From the NCBI GenBank assembly GCA_964436975.1, contig CAYTET010000053.1, positions 1-13,846 of the forward strand: a stretch of 13,846 nt of DNA, written 5' to 3'. Source of the DNA: CAYTET01 sp964436975. Lineage in GTDB: Bacteria > Bacillota_I > Bacilli_A > Erysipelotrichales > Erysipelotrichaceae. The notes beneath the pieces were generated by a model, which did not search any database, was not told the DNA's origin, and saw only the letters and a program-made list of their open reading frames with translations. Both the position numbers and the translations under genes were made by a program. Position 1 is the first letter of the stretch; every line of letters starts with the position of its first letter. Shown here piece after piece: positions 1-6,467 of this stretch.

Positions 1-120
1 GATTCCGAAGGAAAGCTAAATCGAGTTTTCAGGGGTGTGCACAAAGCACACGGAATAAACGGGAACAAGGCCACCGGGTGCATTTTGTATCAAACTCGTG
101 CGCTTCTCCAGATTTTCAGC
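1..120. other. Left edge, no gene recognised
   Basis: I recognise no gene here. One plus-strand frame is open from the window edge to position 543, but most of it lies antisense to the surface protein gene and its translation resembles no family I know. The only structure is a short perfect hairpin, GTGTGC-acaaa-GCACAC, at 35-51. The stretch lies beyond the probable terminator of the surface protein gene, so it may belong to the next locus to the left. Confidence 0.4.
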
Positions 121-138
121 AAAAAAGCCAAAAGTTCC

Positions 139-181
139 AAAAAGCCCAATAAAATAAGGACTTTAGAGCAATTGGCTTTTT
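139..181 (-). terminator. Probable intrinsic terminator of the surface protein gene
   Basis: Arms at 139-150 (AAAAAGCCCAAT) and 171-181 (ATTGGCTTTTT) pair with one bulged base around a 20-nt loop. An alternative left arm, AAAAAGCCAA, lies at 122-131. Read on the minus strand the structure follows the stop codon at 202 by about 20 nt and ends in a T-run. It could also act for transcription arriving on the plus strand. Confidence 0.5.
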
Positions 182-201
182 GTTTTCTCTGTAAAACCGC
201 C

Positions 202-1668
202 TTATTGTTTGTGTTTACTCTTTTTCCGTCCGGCCATTCTGATTCCGCCAAATCCCAAGCCAGACAAAGGCATCAGCATTATCCAAAAGAGCATACTGCT
301 GTTATCTCCGGTATTAGGATGTGCCGATGGATTGGATGGACTTGTCGTCGTATTATATGTATTCTCAAACAGTGCATAGCCTGTCTGGGCGCCGTTATAG
401 AGCTGTCCATGGCCGTCTTGCAAAAGCCAACTATAACCGGCATCGTACTCAGCCCACAGCAAGTCGGTCGCAGCGCTGGGCCGGTAGGTACCGCTTTCGG
501 AGTCAAAGTGCGGATCCATGGCGATAATCATCACTGGAGTTGAACTGTTACTTATAAATGTAACCTCAGCAACATAAGAAGCTGTGCTGTAGGTATAGCC
601 TTCTCTGCCCTCTTGTTTTTCTGTGATCAGGAAGCGGTATGTCCCATTGTAAACAGAATCTGGTGTGGTCGAGCCGTTGTAATAATACTGCTCACCGGTC
701 GCTGCTTTCATATCATACAATTTCTGAAAGATGTCCGCCGGCAGACTGATGCTACCGTCGGCCGCATTCTGCAGCGAAAAGGGTTCGTAAATGCCCACTT
801 TGTAGGCGACACCAGCCCCTGTTGAACTTATCTGATACAGCGGCGTCACATCAAAGGTAAATTCCATAGCTTCCAGTGTCTTGCCCATCAGCACTTTTCT
901 GGCAATCTGTACTGGAGGCATGAGGGTATTGGCAAATGTTAAGGCAGTGTCCGCTCCGGCATCTGTCTTGTAAGAAGTCGTTGTTTCCAGCTGCTTGGTC
1001 TGGTCATTCAGCGTGACGGTGATGGTCATGAATACATCCGCCGCCTTGGTGTAGCCTGCACCTACGTCATTTTCGGAAACCGTAAAGGTGTAGATGCCGG
1101 CGTTGGAGAAACTCCATTTACCAAAATCCAATGCGCCGGTTCCGGCTGCTGCATAGATAGTACCGGCAGGCAAACCGGTAACGGTGCCCGTTTCATTGTC
1201 GGTTCTTTTCACAGTGAAGCCAAACTGACTGGCCGTAATGTCGGCCGTCGTCTTGCCGCCACCGGAGAGCGTCTTGCTGCCGACGACAGTCACCTCGACA
1301 GCAGCGGGTTCGGGCGTGACAGCTCCGTCTGTCTTGTACTGGGCCGTCAGTGTCACATCTCCGGAAAGCTGGATAGTGTCATTCGGCTGGTATATTTGGC
1401 CGTCAGAGCCCAGCCAGCCCGTAAAGGTTGTTCCGTCAGGGGCCGACCAATTATCTCCAAGGAAACTTACCATCTCCCAGCTGAGCACACCGGCACTTGA
1501 TACCTTACTGCTGGAAATTTCACTGCCGGTTCCTTCTCACGGGTTGTAGATGAGAACGCCAGCCGCCGATATTTTTACAGGAAGCAGCCCCAGTATTATA
1601 ATCGCGCACACAAGTATTGCCAGAACATATTTTAGGCTGAATCCTTTGTCAATGGTTTGATTGCTCAC
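202..1668 (-). pseudogene. Pilin-like, sortase-anchored surface protein, interrupted by an in-frame TGA
   Basis: This encodes a secreted, wall-anchored adhesin or pilin-like protein of about 488 codons. The chosen start is GTG at 1668, because AGGAGG at 1677-1682 sits 8 nt upstream. Residues 1-36 are a signal peptide (hydrophobic LAILVCAIIILGLL). A TGA at 1537-1539 (codon 44) stops the frame, and the same frame then stays open to 202. After the TGA come a repeat of the Listeria-Bacteroides (Flg_new) type, with TGW, YQP and VTLTAQY motifs at about 65-112, and then two domains resembling Spy0128/FctA isopeptide-linkage pilin domains. The first has candidate Lys (SKTL), Glu (VSEND) and Asn (FANT) residues. 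The C-terminus has HPNTG at about codon 450, a hydrophobic helix and the basic tail RKKSKHKQ. The segment from 1488 down is open from a GTG that lacks a ribosome site and a signal peptide. The TGA may be a real mutation or a sequencing error. Adhesion itself is inferred. Confidence 0.75.
1537..1668 (-). CDS. Signal-peptide fragment left by the in-frame TGA
   Basis: This is the part of the surface protein gene that would be translated if TGA is read as stop: 43 residues comprising a short polar N-terminus, a hydrophobic helix and the likely cleavage region KISAA followed by GVLIYNP. The frame can be extended upstream to ATG at 1758, but that ATG has no ribosome binding site and would add a basic, polar leader. 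The GTG at 1668 with AGGAGG 8 nt upstream is much better. On its own the peptide has no plausible function, so it is best read as the 5' end of the broken gene. Confidence 0.65.
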   Translation of the reverse strand: MSNQTIDKGFSLKYVLAILVCAIIILGLLPVKISAAGVLIYNP

Positions 1669-1842
1669 TATCTTATCCTCCTGATTCTTTTTTGCTTTCA
1701 ATTGCCGTCTTAAAATCTGAACAGTACAGTTTCTTTTTGTATCGCTTTTCCAATTCATTGTTTTTAATTCATATCAAACGCTGCTTTGCAGCGAAGGCAC
1801 TGGAGAAGACCAACTAAATATTTAGGCTATTAATTGATTTTC
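1669..1842 (-). other. Long 5' leader of the surface protein gene
   Basis: About 165 nt separate the predicted transcription start (near 1836) from the GTG start. The leader contains a perfect 12-bp palindrome CTAAATATTTAG (1814-1825), a tight hairpin CGCTGC-ttt-GCAGCG (1779-1793), and the AGGAGG ribosome site at 1677-1682. The hairpin is followed on the minus strand by only a short T-run, so it is a weak terminator or attenuator candidate. I recognise no riboswitch class. Confidence 0.35.
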
Positions 1843-1906
1843 ATTTTATCAATCCTCGCCAAAAATAAATGACGGTTGTTGTAAACGAATATATTTATGT
1901 TGTAAA
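1843..1906 (-). promoter_or_regulatory. Promoter with paired direct repeats, surface protein gene
   Basis: Two perfect copies of TGTTGTAAA (plus-strand reading) lie at 1877-1885 and 1898-1906, 21 bp apart with a 12-bp spacer. On the minus strand they precede an extended -10 element, TGATAAAAT (hexamer at 1843-1848), by 28 bp. No good -35 hexamer is present, as expected for an activator-dependent promoter. The same layout precedes the lipoprotein gene at 2913-2977. Confidence 0.55.
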
Positions 1907-1935
1907 TAGCAGTAGAAAGAGTCAGCAAACAGAAA

Positions 1936-1967
1936 AAGCGGACAAAATCAATTTGATCAGGCCGCTT
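1936..1967 (-). terminator. Probable terminator of the lipoprotein gene
   Basis: The arms AAGCGG (1936-1941) and CCGCTT (1962-1967) enclose a 20-nt loop that itself holds an inner ATCAA/TTGAT pairing. On the minus strand the stem is followed by a T-rich tail (CTTTTTCTGTTT). It lies about 100 nt past the lipoprotein stop codon at 2071 and upstream of the next promoter, so it separates the two transcription units. Nothing else was recognised in 1907-2070. Confidence 0.5.
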
Positions 1968-2070
1968 CAGTATGTTTTATTCAGAATAAATATGCTGCCG
2001 ATTTCCTTCACCACGTTTTGATTGGAAAAAGTCATCCGCTATTTCTGCATAAGCTAAAATCTGACAAATC

Positions 2071-2883
2071 TTACTTTGAAGAAGGCCCTTTACTGCCATC
2101 AGTGCCGATGGTGTCATCATACTTAATTATCAGCTGGCCGTAATGGCCATCGAAGGTTATTGAATTGGCATTCTTCAGATCTATCCGCCGGTATTTAAGC
2201 TCATCACCATTGGCAAGTTTTATTGCGATGTCATAGCGGATGGCATCCGGTCTATCAAAGGTCAGCCATAAAGCCATATCATCACTGGTATTGTTCTTCC
2301 ATTCTTCACTGATAAGGCTGTCACCCTTTTTGTTGGTGTATCCGGAAGGATAAACATACATTTCCGTGATGTCTTTGCCGGTCTTATTCATAAACATAAG
2401 GGCCAGCCGTGCTGTTTTAGCTTCATCAGTCTTTGGTACGGCAAAGTTATAGGAATCGATAGAGGCAGCGTAAATTTCAGGATCGCTGAAAAATGCCGTG
2501 ACATCATTTGAAACATCAGTCTGGCCATCTTTCTTTAAAACAACCGTATTGTTATACTTCAAGTCCAGATTGGTGAAAGTTATATTGGCTGAACCATCAG
2601 CCGGTTCTCCCATAATATCGTAGGAATCTACATCATTTACTGTAAAAACCACCCGGGCTGTTGCTCCAGCGGCCAGCGTTTCTGACAGAATAGGTTCCGT
2701 TATGACATACCCTTCAGTATAATCAGGCTTTCCTGAAGGGTACAGGTGCAGCCACTTGAAATCCACACCTGTTTCATTAGTTATGACAAAGGCTACCGCA
2801 ATTCTTCTGGCCAGCCGGCGGCAACCGGCTGCCATAGTCAATACCAAACACGCTGCTAATACCAATGACCAAAACCGCTTCAT
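2071..2883 (-). CDS. Lipoprotein with two tandem homologous domains, function unknown
   Basis: The product is a 270-residue lipoprotein, probably anchored on the outer face of the membrane. ATG at 2883 is preferred over the ATG nine codons upstream: AAAGGGG at 2892-2898 is spaced 8 nt, and the protein then begins MKRFW directly before a signal peptide with lipobox AAGC (Cys21). The mature part contains two related segments, about residues 31-120 and 159-255. Both begin NxTGxD, carry an (L/V)YPSG motif about ten residues later, have a YDI strand in the middle, and end in a hydrophilic beta-rich stretch with NLDLK or IDLK. This looks like an internal duplication of a beta domain. I do not recognise a named family. 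Arg-Arg directly after the lipid-modified Cys is uncommon. Its promoter repeats match those of the surface protein gene, so a shared envelope role is likely but inferred. Confidence 0.75.
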   Translation of the reverse strand: MKRFWSLVLAACLVLTMAAGCRRLARRIAVAFVITNETGVDFKWLHLYPSGKPDYTEGYVITEPILSETLAAGATARVVFTVNDVDSYDIMGEPADGSANITFTNLDLKYNNTVVLKKDGQTDVSNDVTAFFSDPEIYAASIDSYNFAVPKTDEAKTARLALMFMNKTGKDITEMYVYPSGYTNKKGDSLISEEWKNNTSDDMALWLTFDRPDAIRYDIAIKLANGDELKYRRIDLKNANSITFDGHYGQLIIKYDDTIGTDGSKGPSSK

Positions 2884-2912
2884 GATAATCGCCCCTTTGT
2901 AATACTTCAACC

Positions 2913-2977
2913 ATTATATGCCCAACTATTTCCCATAGTATGTGCACTGTTGTAAATGGCAACGGTGGTGTTGTGAT
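2913..2977 (-). promoter_or_regulatory. Promoter with paired direct repeats, lipoprotein gene
   Basis: The minus strand has a perfect -10 TATAAT (2913-2918). Its upstream -35 position reads ATACTA, which is poor. TGTTGTAAA (2948-2956) and TGTTGTGAT (2969-2977, 7 of 9 matching) lie 21 bp apart, and the near copy ends 29 bp from the -10. The predicted leader is only about 25 nt. The geometry equals that at 1843-1906. Confidence 0.6.
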
Positions 2978-3193
2978 AAGCTGGTCTTCCAAAACTGTTC
3001 TTCCTTGTTTCAATAAGAAGATGATCAACAAAGCCTTTTTTTCCGTGACTTTCACAGGGAAAACGTTTCATTGCTCAACATCGCTGCGTTCGATTATTCT
3101 TTTCCCTTCCAATCCTGTCTGTAGGGTTTATCATTTATTCACTTATTCGGATCCTGCTGGACATAATGTTTCGCCCCCTTTGACTGTGTGATA
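2978..3193. other. Non-coding spacer between divergent lipoprotein and PHP genes
   Basis: I find no convincing gene. Short open frames exist on both strands but lack ribosome sites and recognisable composition. An imperfect hairpin lies at 3039-3063: TTTTCC and GTGA pair with TCAC and GGAAAA, with a two-base bulge. It has no T-tract after it on either strand. Confidence 0.4.
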
Positions 3194-3212
3194 CAATTAA
3201 GTCAGTTAATTG
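3194..3212 (+). promoter_or_regulatory. Inverted repeat upstream of the PHP gene
   Basis: CAATTAA-GTCAG-TTAATTG is a perfect 7-bp inverted repeat with a 5-bp spacer, 54 bp before the ATG. A TTGACT hexamer at 3180-3185 could be a -35 element, but no good -10 sits at the right distance, so promoter placement is uncertain. The site could be an operator overlapping the promoter. Confidence 0.35.
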
Positions 3213-3266
3213 CCGATACAATCCTCTGTCAGCTGTCTGCTGAAAAAACGGGAAAGGAAACATAAT

Positions 3267-4163
3267 ATGAACAACAGTTTTATTGATCTGCACATGCATA
3301 CCCTTTACAGCGATGACGGCCAGTACAGTCCGGAAGAACTGATGGCCATGGCCGGCCGCAGCGGCGTTGAAATAATCGCCATTGCCGATCATGACACGGT
3401 AAAAGGTGTCAAGGCTGCCCGGACGGCGGCCCAGAAAGCCGGCATGACCTTTATCAGCGGCGTGGAGATAGACTGCCAGTATCAGAACCTCGGGCTGCAT
3501 GTTTTGGGCTACGGCATTGATGAAGATGACCCCGTCTTTGAACAGATCGGCCGACAGATAAACCAGCAGGAACTGGCCAACAGTGAAACAAAAATAAAAC
3601 TGACGGAAAAGCTCGGCTTTGAAGTTGACCGATCCCAACTTGACAGTCTTTCTAAGAACGGGGTTTATACCGGCGAAATGTTTGCGGAAGTGCTGCTGAA
3701 TGATCCCCGCTACACCGCTAACAAACTGCTGGCCCCCTACCGCAGCGGCGGCAGCCGCAGCGACAATCCCTACGTCAACTTTTTCTGGGATTATTACAGT
3801 GCCGGCAAACCCTGCGAAACTGCCCTTGTCCTGCGGCCTCTGGAAGAAATAACTGCCGCCATTAAAAAAGCCGGCGGCGTCAGTGTCCTGGCCCACCCCG
3901 GCAATAATCTGAAAGCTGATTTTGGCATCTTTGACAGTATGGTAAAGGCAGGACTGCAGGGGGTCGAAGTATTCAGCAGTTACCATACTCCCCAGACCTG
4001 CTCCTACTTTCTGGCCAAAGCCCGTCAGTACAATCTGCTGATCACCTGCGGATCTGACTTCCACGGCAAGACTAAGCCTGCCATCAAACTGGGTCAGACC
4101 GGCTGTACGATTGATGAAAATGAAATCAAGGCCCAATTGATACAATGCGGCCTGCTGTCATAA
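3267..4163 (+). CDS. PHP-domain metal-dependent phosphoesterase (TrpH/YciV, RNase AM-like)
   Basis: This is a cytoplasmic, metal-dependent phosphoesterase of 298 residues, the usual size for the YciV/TrpH group. Studied members of that group hydrolyse 3',5'-nucleoside bisphosphates such as pAp or trim RNA from the 5' end. PHP motifs appear in order: HMHT with SDD (H9, H11, D16), DHD (41-43), SGVEID (E67), LAHPG (H210), a late FSSYH (H240) and SDFHG (D264, H266). A helical insertion lies at about 90-180. ATG at 3267 was chosen over the in-frame ATG 57 nt upstream because GGAAAGGA lies about 8 nt before it and the protein then starts directly at the first strand. It stands alone, divergent from the lipoprotein gene, and ends at a shared terminator. 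The exact substrate cannot be read from the sequence. Confidence 0.88.
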   Translation: MNNSFIDLHMHTLYSDDGQYSPEELMAMAGRSGVEIIAIADHDTVKGVKAARTAAQKAGMTFISGVEIDCQYQNLGLHVLGYGIDEDDPVFEQIGRQINQQELANSETKIKLTEKLGFEVDRSQLDSLSKNGVYTGEMFAEVLLNDPRYTANKLLAPYRSGGSRSDNPYVNFFWDYYSAGKPCETALVLRPLEEITAAIKKAGGVSVLAHPGNNLKADFGIFDSMVKAGLQGVEVFSSYHTPQTCSYFLAKARQYNLLITCGSDFHGKTKPAIKLGQTGCTIDENEIKAQLIQCGLLS

Positions 4164-4194
4164 AAAATCTGCCGCATCAATCCGGCAGATTTTT
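4163..4194. terminator. Bidirectional terminator between convergent PHP and BI-1 genes
   Basis: Perfect 12-bp arms AAAAATCTGCCG (4163-4174) and CGGCAGATTTTT (4183-4194) enclose an 8-nt loop. The left arm begins within the PHP stop codon, and the BI-1 stop codon lies 11 nt beyond the right arm. The A- and T-tracts give a T-run in both directions. Confidence 0.85.
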
Positions 4195-4204
4195 CTTGAT
4201 TTGC

Positions 4205-4936
4205 TTAGTTTTTATTGCGACTTCCTAACAGCCGTAATATGTACAGGAACATATTGATAAAGTCCAGATACAGCTGCATAGCGCAGAAAGTGCTAATTTT
4301 ATTGGTAGTTCCACCATCAGCCGCAAAATCAATATACATCTGCTTCATCTTCTGCATGTCGAAGGCCGTCAGTCCCATGAAGATAATGATTCCGACATAG
4401 CAGATAATCATATCCAGCATGGCCAGATTAATGAAGATGCCGACAACTGTGGCGGCAATCAGGACAAATAAGCCGGCATACAGCAAGGGTCTTAATGAAG
4501 TCAGATCCATTTTTGTCGTGTAGCCGATAACCGCCATGCAGGCAAACAGCCCGGCCGCAAAGCCAAAGGCAATAAACATGTTGTCAATGCCATAGGCCAA
4601 GGGCAGCACGGAAAAGGAAATACCGGTCAGAAAAGCATAGACATAAAACAGAATCGTTACCGTGGAAGCCTTCATCTTCATCAGACGGGCTGAAAACACG
4701 ATAGCTACAATCAGTTCAGCGGCCAGCAGAAACAGGCTGATATAGGGCACAGCCACGATTGCCTTATAAACAATGCCCCCGCTGATTAAAGAATAATAGC
4801 ACAGCCATGCCACTACCGCCGTAATGCCCAGGCCGGCAGCCATCTGGACAAAGGTGCGCTTCAGATACTGGCTGTAATCAACGGCCGGCCGAGCCTGGTC
4901 AGGCTGCTGATAGCCGAATTCATTCATTTCACTCAT
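4205..4936 (-). CDS. Bax inhibitor-1/YccA (UPF0005) family membrane protein
   Basis: This is a 243-residue integral membrane protein of the TMBIM/BI-1 family. A polar N-terminus with FGYQQPDQ and DYSQYLKRTF is followed by about seven hydrophobic helices, and the late motif GLTAFDMQKMKQMY contains the conserved Asp of the last core helices. Bacterial relatives such as YetJ are pH-sensitive calcium leak channels, and others associate with membrane protease quality control. Which role applies here is unknown. ATG at 4936 is preceded by AAAGGAG about 11 nt upstream. That ribosome site starts in the stop codon of the upstream membrane protein gene, only 17 nt away, so the two are probably co-transcribed and translationally coupled. 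Confidence 0.9.
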   Translation of the reverse strand: MSEMNEFGYQQPDQARPAVDYSQYLKRTFVQMAAGLGITAVVAWLCYYSLISGGIVYKAIVAVPYISLFLLAAELIVAIVFSARLMKMKASTVTILFYVYAFLTGISFSVLPLAYGIDNMFIAFGFAAGLFACMAVIGYTTKMDLTSLRPLLYAGLFVLIAATVVGIFINLAMLDMIICYVGIIIFMGLTAFDMQKMKQMYIDFAADGGTTNKISTFCAMQLYLDFINMFLYILRLLGSRNKN

Positions 4937-4953
4937 AGTTCAATAGACTCCTT

Positions 4954-6330
4954 TCAGTTCATAGCGATGGTTTCTGCAACGGTCAGCTGACCGTCAGCCA
5001 TCGAATATATTGTAATCATTTTCCCGGCAGTATCAATATCCCCCTTATAGGAGACGGCTGCCAGATCATATTCATAATAGGTGTCATACTCAATTAAATC
5101 GTTGCTGTCGGAATCGATCATATAGACATCGATATCTTCATCACTCATCATCGAGATGGCATAGTAGCGCTGGGCAATGCTTTTGATGTTATCAAGCGTG
5201 TTGTCAGCCAGAGAGGCCGCAAACATTTCATAATACTCATAACTGTCGTCATAACTCTGGTATGATACATATTCAAATTCAGGCTTGTTATAATCAAAAT
5301 CATACCAATTATATTCAACCACCTGCCACTGATCCGGCTCTTCTGAAACAGTAGCCACAACCTCGCGGTAGGAATGAGGCGGCACCATCAGAAAATACAG
5401 GTCGCTGCCGACCACCGAGTCGTTAGCCAGAACATCAATCTGACCGTTAAAGAAATAGTCCGAGTCATTAAACAGAATAAAGCTTAGTTTGTTTTGGCCG
5501 TAGATGCTGCCGGTTGACAGACTGACTTCATCATAATTATCTCTTTCAACCAGGCTCAGGGCCTTTTTATATGTTTTATAATCAGTCGCTGTTTCCATCT
5601 GCTGAATCGTCTTATCCACCTGCTGTTCTAAAGCAGTCTGCGTAACGTTGCGCCCGCGGGCCAGCGAAATGAAATAGTAAAGACCAAAACAGACCAACCC
5701 AGCAACTATGGTAATGACCGCCAGGTTAACCCACTGCTTGCCGGAATAGCCGCCGGCCTGTTCAACCTGCTGACGGCGGCTTTCCTGCTGCTGCTGGTCA
5801 GCGCTGAACTGATCATCCATGACGCCATTCGGATTCAGCCACTGCATAATGCCGTTTTTAATGGCACTGGCCTGATTGCTGGCCACAGCGTAAGTCTTCT
5901 TTTGGCCGCCGGCCTGAATTACAAGAGATGACAGAGTCGAACTGTACGGGCTGACCTGAACATCGGTAACCGTTGAACTGATAATAGCCGAATAAGAAAG
6001 AAAAGGCTCATAGACAAGCCAGTGCGGCGTCGAGAAAAAATTACGGCTGCCCGCTATCGGCTGTTTGCCCTCAATTTCATCATCCAGCTGATACATCATT
6101 CCTTCACTGTCTTTTTTATAGCGCTTATTCGCAATAGCCAGGCCGATGGCAATGCCCAACGACATTCCGCCGACCACGATAAGCAGGCAAACCATACTGC
6201 TGATGCCGACAAATTCCAGGCCTTCTTCAGCCAACAGAGCGATGACCAGCATGAATAAAGTAAAGCCCAGCCAGCAGCATCCGCTCAGAATCAGCGCATT
6301 CTTCCAAATTCTTTTGTTTTCAAAAGTCAT
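4954..6330 (-). CDS. Three-helix membrane protein with an acidic, Tyr-rich C-terminal domain, unknown function
   Basis: I do not recognise a named family. The chosen start, ATG 6330, has GGGAAGGG about 9 nt upstream and gives 458 residues. The in-frame ATG at 6381 has no properly placed ribosome site. Layout: two N-terminal membrane helices (about 10-34 and 41-67), a cytosolic segment (about 70-197) with a beta-rich stretch around 98-165 that resembles a membrane-associated PH-like fold and a Gln-rich linker (178-189), a third helix (about 200-222), then an outer domain (224-458). The outer domain is strongly acidic with many Tyr and Asp residues, for example clusters DFDYNKPEFEY and DDSYEYYEMF. 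Orientation is inferred from RYKK after helix 2. It precedes the BI-1 gene in an apparent two-gene operon, so the two may act at the membrane together. Confidence 0.75.
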   Translation of the reverse strand: MTFENKRIWKNALILSGCCWLGFTLFMLVIALLAEEGLEFVGISSMVCLLIVVGGMSLGIAIGLAIANKRYKKDSEGMMYQLDDEIEGKQPIAGSRNFFSTPHWLVYEPFLSYSAIISSTVTDVQVSPYSSTLSSLVIQAGGQKKTYAVASNQASAIKNGIMQWLNPNGVMDDQFSADQQQQESRRQQVEQAGGYSGKQWVNLAVITIVAGLVCFGLYYFISLARGRNVTQTALEQQVDKTIQQMETATDYKTYKKALSLVERDNYDEVSLSTGSIYGQNKLSFILFNDSDYFFNGQIDVLANDSVVGSDLYFLMVPPHSYREVVATVSEEPDQWQVVEYNWYDFDYNKPEFEYVSYQSYDDSYEYYEMFAASLADNTLDNIKSIAQRYYAISMMSDEDIDVYMIDSDSNDLIEYDTYYEYDLAAVSYKGDIDTAGKMITIYSMADGQLTVAETIAMN

Positions 6331-6411
6331 AGTTTTTTGCCCTTCCCATAAGCGGCTGCCCGATCTTTTAAAACCGGCCATGGCTGAAAATGCGCAGCTG
6401 CTCCTGAAATA

Positions 6412-6441
6412 AGTATACCTGAAAACAGGCTTTCAGAAAAG
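6412..6441 (-). promoter_or_regulatory. Candidate promoter of the membrane protein/BI-1 operon
   Basis: On the minus strand, TATACT (6412-6417) is a good -10. The -35 position 17 bp upstream reads TTTTCT, a poor match. The predicted transcript starts near 6405, about 75 nt before ATG 6330. An overlapping short inverted repeat CTGAAA/TTTCAG (6419-6436) lies just past the end of the Crp-like gene and may be its weak terminator, though no T-run follows. Confidence 0.35.
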
Positions 6442-6467
6442 AGCAGTGAAAATCTGGCGGGTCGGCT

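Noticed and set aside
1..543. Plus-strand frame open from the window edge to 543
   Set aside because: Most of it is antisense to the surface protein gene, it crosses a probable terminator, and its translation is low-complexity without any recognisable motif.
1537..1539. TGA read as tryptophan or selenocysteine
   Set aside because: TGA terminates other genes here in convincing positions (for example the ATGA overlap at 13678-13681), and no selenocysteine-type hairpin follows this TGA.
1877..2977. Repeats as the start of a CRISPR array or a mobile-element end
   Set aside because: The units are only 9 bp, occur as two separate pairs at fixed distance from -10 elements, and no Cas or transposase gene is near.
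2777..3055. Minus-strand 92-codon frame overlapping the lipoprotein start
   Set aside because: It overlaps the lipoprotein signal peptide in another frame, shows no domain and crosses the promoter repeats. I considered a frameshift after the lipobox but found no better joined reading.
3039..3063. Hairpin as a terminator or small RNA
   Set aside because: It has a bulge, no T-run on either strand and no nearby promoter, so it is not supported as either.
3135..4145. Long minus-strand frame of 336 codons
   Set aside because: It is fully antisense to the PHP gene, which has all its catalytic motifs, a ribosome site and a terminator. The opposite frame is open because of GC-biased codon positions.
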